Assembly: GCA_963514095.1 (NCBI GenBank)
Contig: OY741277.1
Location: forward strand, 13,325,137-13,389,136
DNA from: Eutrigla gurnardus
Lineage: Eukaryota; Chordata; Actinopteri; Perciformes; Triglidae
Length of the DNA: 64,000 nt
Reading direction: 5' to 3'
Shown here: positions 61,358-64,000 of the stretch, in pieces
How the letters are laid out: each line of letters opens with the position of its first letter
Position numbering within the stretch: position 1 is the stretch's first letter
Notes under the pieces: generated by a model
Database searches by the model: none
What the model was told of the DNA's origin: nothing
The model's input: the letters and a program-made list of their open reading frames with translations, nothing else
Translations under genes and position numbers: made by a program

Positions 61358-62847
61358 TCAGTCATTATTTTTGCTCGACTCTTGGTCGCTCTGGTCGTCG
61401 GTGAAGCACACGTCCACGTCACTGTCATTGTCGCTCTTTTGCTCCGCGTCCTCGAACAGGCCCGGTTTCTCGTCCAGTTTCTTGACCGTCTGCCCGGGGT
61501 GTCTGGACTTGACGTGCCTCTCCAGGTCCCGCCTCCGCACCAGCACCTTGCCGCAGAAGTCGCACCTGTACGGCGTGTTCCCCTCCGCGTGGAGCCGGAT
61601 GTGTTTGTTCAGGTTGCTGGGGTCCCCGAACGGCCGGAAGCACACTTTGCACTTGAGCGGCTTGTAACCCGTGTGAGTCCTCATGTGGATTTTCAGGCCG
61701 TATTTTCTCGAGTACAGCTTGCCGCAGTACAGGCACAGGTGTCCCTTCTTCGGCTTGCCGGAGCCGGCGTTGCTGGCGCTCCCGGCGGGAATCGAGTCCA
61801 GCCTCGTCCGGTTCTTCTCCGCCGCGATTTCGGACAGCTGTTGCGTGTGCATGGCGATCTCCCGGTCGATGTTGGTGATCGAGCCCAGGTCGTGGTTCAG
61901 CGACGGCGTGCCGAAGTACGACATGGACTCCGGGTACTTGAGGAGGTTGCTGAAGTGGAATTTCAGCGGGTAGTAAGGTGAGCTGTACAGCAGCTCCCCG
62001 TTGTAGACGGTGAGGGGCATGAGCGGGATGTTACAGTCTCCCCCGTACGTCTTGACACCGTCGAAGTGAGGGAGGGAGAACCGCTCAAAGTGCAGTCCGG
62101 GGGGCATCTGGGGGTACCGGGACGGGGACAGGCCGGTGTGCATCCGGCTTTCGACGTGCTTAAAAGCCGAGGTCTCCTCCACGTGTGGCAGCAACGGGAA
62201 GCCCCGGATAGCGTTTGTGCACGGCACCATTGGAGATGCGGAGTCCATGATTGCAGGTGTGCACTTGGGAGGGTGGTTCCCTCCTCCGTTTAGAGTCTCG
62301 CCCACGTTGCGGATCGGCTTCATGTTTCCGAGGAGTTTGCCGAACCCCAGGGTGCTCAGCTTCCCGTTGGCGTCCTCTCTGGAGGCGTCCGCGCCGGGGA
62401 CTTTGGAGACGCCGGTGGGCTTGAAGGCCGAGCGCACACCCGGGTGGAAGCCCATGCTGCTGAGCACCGAGGATGTGGTGCCGAGGCCGAGGATGTGTCC
62501 TTGGTTCCTAGCCGAGGTGACGCTCATGTCGAGGGCCCTGTCCTGCTCCTCTGAACTGCTTTTCTTTGACGGTCCCACTTTGTGTGGAAACGGCGAAGAG
62601 GACACGGCCCGCCTGATGCCGGACTCCGAAACGGAGGAGTTGCTGTGGCCGCTCCTCGGAGAGGTGGAAGTGTTGGGGATGTCTCCAGACTTCGGGGACC
62701 TGCTGAAGGTCTCGGTGCCTCTGGTCTGTTCGCTGTTCACGAACCCTCGTCCGTTGCTCAGGGCGCAGTGGAAGTGGACGTGGGCCTTGAGTGTGTTCGG
62801 GAATTTGAATATTCTCCAGCAGTACCAGCAGATGTAACGCTCATCAC
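61358..62847 (-). CDS. prdm13: PRDM13, large terminal exon with four zinc fingers
   Basis: Minus-strand last exon. Acceptor ttgtctctacag ends at 62848 and the TGA stop is at 61358-61360; it encodes about 495 residues. Finger 1 (DERYICWYCWRIF, residues ~6-27) opens the exon. A long low-complexity linker follows, with the family-conserved blocks DRALDMS, PGVRSAFKP, TVYNGELLY, KYPESMSYF and SIDREIAMH. Three contiguous C2H2 fingers then lie at about 369-391, 398-419 and 426-449 (GHLCLYCGKLYSRKYG, CKVCFRPFGDPSNLNKH, CGKVLVRRRDLERH). The tail is acidic (DSDVDVCFTDDQSDQE). This matches vertebrate PRDM13 almost domain for domain. PRDM13 is a nuclear regulator acting downstream of Ptf1a in dorsal spinal cord and retinal amacrine fate. 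The PR-domain exons are not in the window. The poly-His and poly-Gly tracts that I recall in the mammalian linker are absent here. Confidence 0.97.
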
Positions 62848-64000
62848 CTGTAGAGACAACAGGGGACATGCCATTCAGTCTCAGATGGATGCGGATCATT
62901 AAGTCACCCAACAAAGCGTGAAGCCAGAAAATAATCACACGACAAGATAACCGCGTGCGTAAAATGCCAGGTCCGTGCGTAAAATACTTTAGCAACCTGT
63001 AGGTAAAAGACCTGGGAGCGCCTTTACACACAAGTGACCCCACTAACATAACATGTTAAACACATAAATTGAACAGATGTTGTAATATCATAGAAACACA
63101 TAAATGTTTACATTACAATATAGCATCTGCCCTTGAATTCGTCTATTTAATGAGCAACATTTTCCATCACTTGAAAATTCAAATATAAGCATAATGGATA
63201 TGATCCGGTCTCTTAGATCTGGTCCCAAATGGTAACAGCCACGGGACGCCATTTGAATGACCCCCAAGTGGAGCACTCAGAGGTTAATATAGATGTAATG
63301 ATTTTGTAATCCTCATAAGGGCCATTGTTTATGGCCACCATCAAAAGAGCAAACGCCCTGCCCAATCTGGCGCTCACAAACCGACGCATTGAATGCGGGA
63401 CTTTCTCCCTGTCTGTGCGCTTTCCCGTGGAAGTGACAGCAGCTGTTGCTTGAAATCGCAAGTCTCCGGAAAACAATGGCGGCGGCCCATCTGTTGACGC
63501 CTAATAATGGGAGCGAGCGTATGTCCAGGAGCGCACACGGTGTTGGGCCGGACAATCAGGGCAATATACACCCCATATAAAAGTTAGTATTCATTAGGCC
63601 ACAATACCTTGACGCATCCACCTAATTCACCGTGAAACACTTGTTTTTGAATTTATTTGCTTTTGAATACATGAATATTAATGGCGCGATGGCATTTGTT
63701 AACCTCCGTCTCACAACCGAATCACCAGCCTCTTCTCCTTTTTTTCCATCCATGGTCGCCGAGACGCGTCAAATTCCATTTTTAATTGCCTTTTATTATT
63801 TACTTCAAGCACCGTATTACATTTATCACGATCCATGTTTTCCCCTAGTGCAAGCATGATATAATTTCGACCTTCTTCATTCTGCTTATTATAAGGGTGA
63901 AGAGGCCCTTCAAAGGCCAAATAAAAAATTCAAAATCGACTTCGGTTGATGGAATTTCTTGTAAATTGTCCGTTGATAATAATCTTTTCTTTTTTTTTAT
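62848..64000 (-). other. prdm13 intron upstream of the terminal exon
   Basis: The zinc-finger exon starts in the middle of a Gly codon, so at least one upstream exon is required, but no PR-domain coding block (which would end in a DEKG-like sequence with a donor) is seen up to 64000. The stretch is therefore intron. Its part at 63220-63560 is unique, mixed-composition sequence with E-boxes and a TTTCCC box and may be regulatory. Confidence 0.6.
63220..63560. promoter_or_regulatory. Candidate cis-regulatory block in the prdm13 intron
   Basis: About 340 bases of non-repetitive, relatively GC-balanced sequence in an otherwise AT-rich intron. It contains TTTCCC at 63421-63426, CAGCTG at 63440-63445 and another E-box (CATCTG, about 63489). 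Prdm13 is known to be a direct target of the PTF1A-RBPJ complex, which binds an E-box paired with a TC-box one or two helical turns away. Spacing here is about 19 bases, but the order relative to the usual motif is reversed. This is inference from motifs only. Confidence 0.25.

Noticed and set aside
61274..61981. 235-codon plus-strand open frame antisense to prdm13
   Set aside because: Lies opposite the GC-rich zinc-finger exon. Long antisense frames are expected there, it has no domain, and the sense strand is clearly the gene.
62136..62837. 233-codon plus-strand open frame antisense to prdm13
   Set aside because: Shadow of the GC-rich prdm13 linker, with biased composition and no recognisable domain.
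62868..63049. Extension of the prdm13 frame upstream to 63049
   Set aside because: The frame stays open by chance past a clear acceptor (tctctacag) and loses PRDM13 similarity at exactly that point, so the coding exon is taken to start at 62847.

Overview
This window is nuclear DNA of a teleost fish, most likely a percomorph. The evidence is intron-split vertebrate genes with consensus GT-AG junctions, AT-rich introns full of (GT)n/(CA)n and (TA)n microsatellites, and several interspersed repeat families that I recognise from percomorph genomes (Tc1/mariner, hAT, non-LTR retrotransposon relics). No bacterial, viral, CRISPR, rRNA or tRNA locus was seen.

Layout. Positions 4950-17068 (+) hold the last nine coding exons (1116 nt, 371 residues) of an NADP-dependent malic enzyme. 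It looks closest to mitochondrial ME3; ME1 is the alternative. The first part of that gene lies upstream of the window or was not recognised in bases 1-4949. That leading segment carries a GT microsatellite, repeats, and one unidentified candidate terminal exon on the minus strand (2260-2510). Positions 61358-62847 (-) hold the large last exon of prdm13, a zinc-finger transcriptional regulator of neural fate. Its PR-domain exons must lie beyond 64000.

The two genes are convergent, with about 44.3 kb of gene-free DNA between their stop codons. This interval holds: three minisatellites (20160, 28440, 38352); a 670-bp non-autonomous hAT element with a near-perfect 8-bp target duplication and a CTCF-like motif inside it (27617-28286); LINE fragments (26293, 37500, 42030); and a block at 38908-41877 where two different Tc1/mariner transposons sit six bases apart inside TA-repeat DNA. 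The first is a decayed DD36E element. The second is a structurally intact DD34E element with a full 336-residue transposase and 279-bp inverted repeats about 97 percent identical. Several unique, TAAT-rich, non-repetitive patches in the interval look like conserved non-coding elements, as expected beside a developmental regulator, but conservation cannot be tested from one sequence.

The two host genes have no evident shared pathway: malic enzyme makes NADPH and pyruvate from malate, and PRDM13 is a nuclear regulator. No exotic new system was found. The most notable items are the intact Tc1 element in its nested setting, the hAT-borne CTCF-like site, the unidentified minus-strand exon, and the hAT relic inside the malic enzyme gene.
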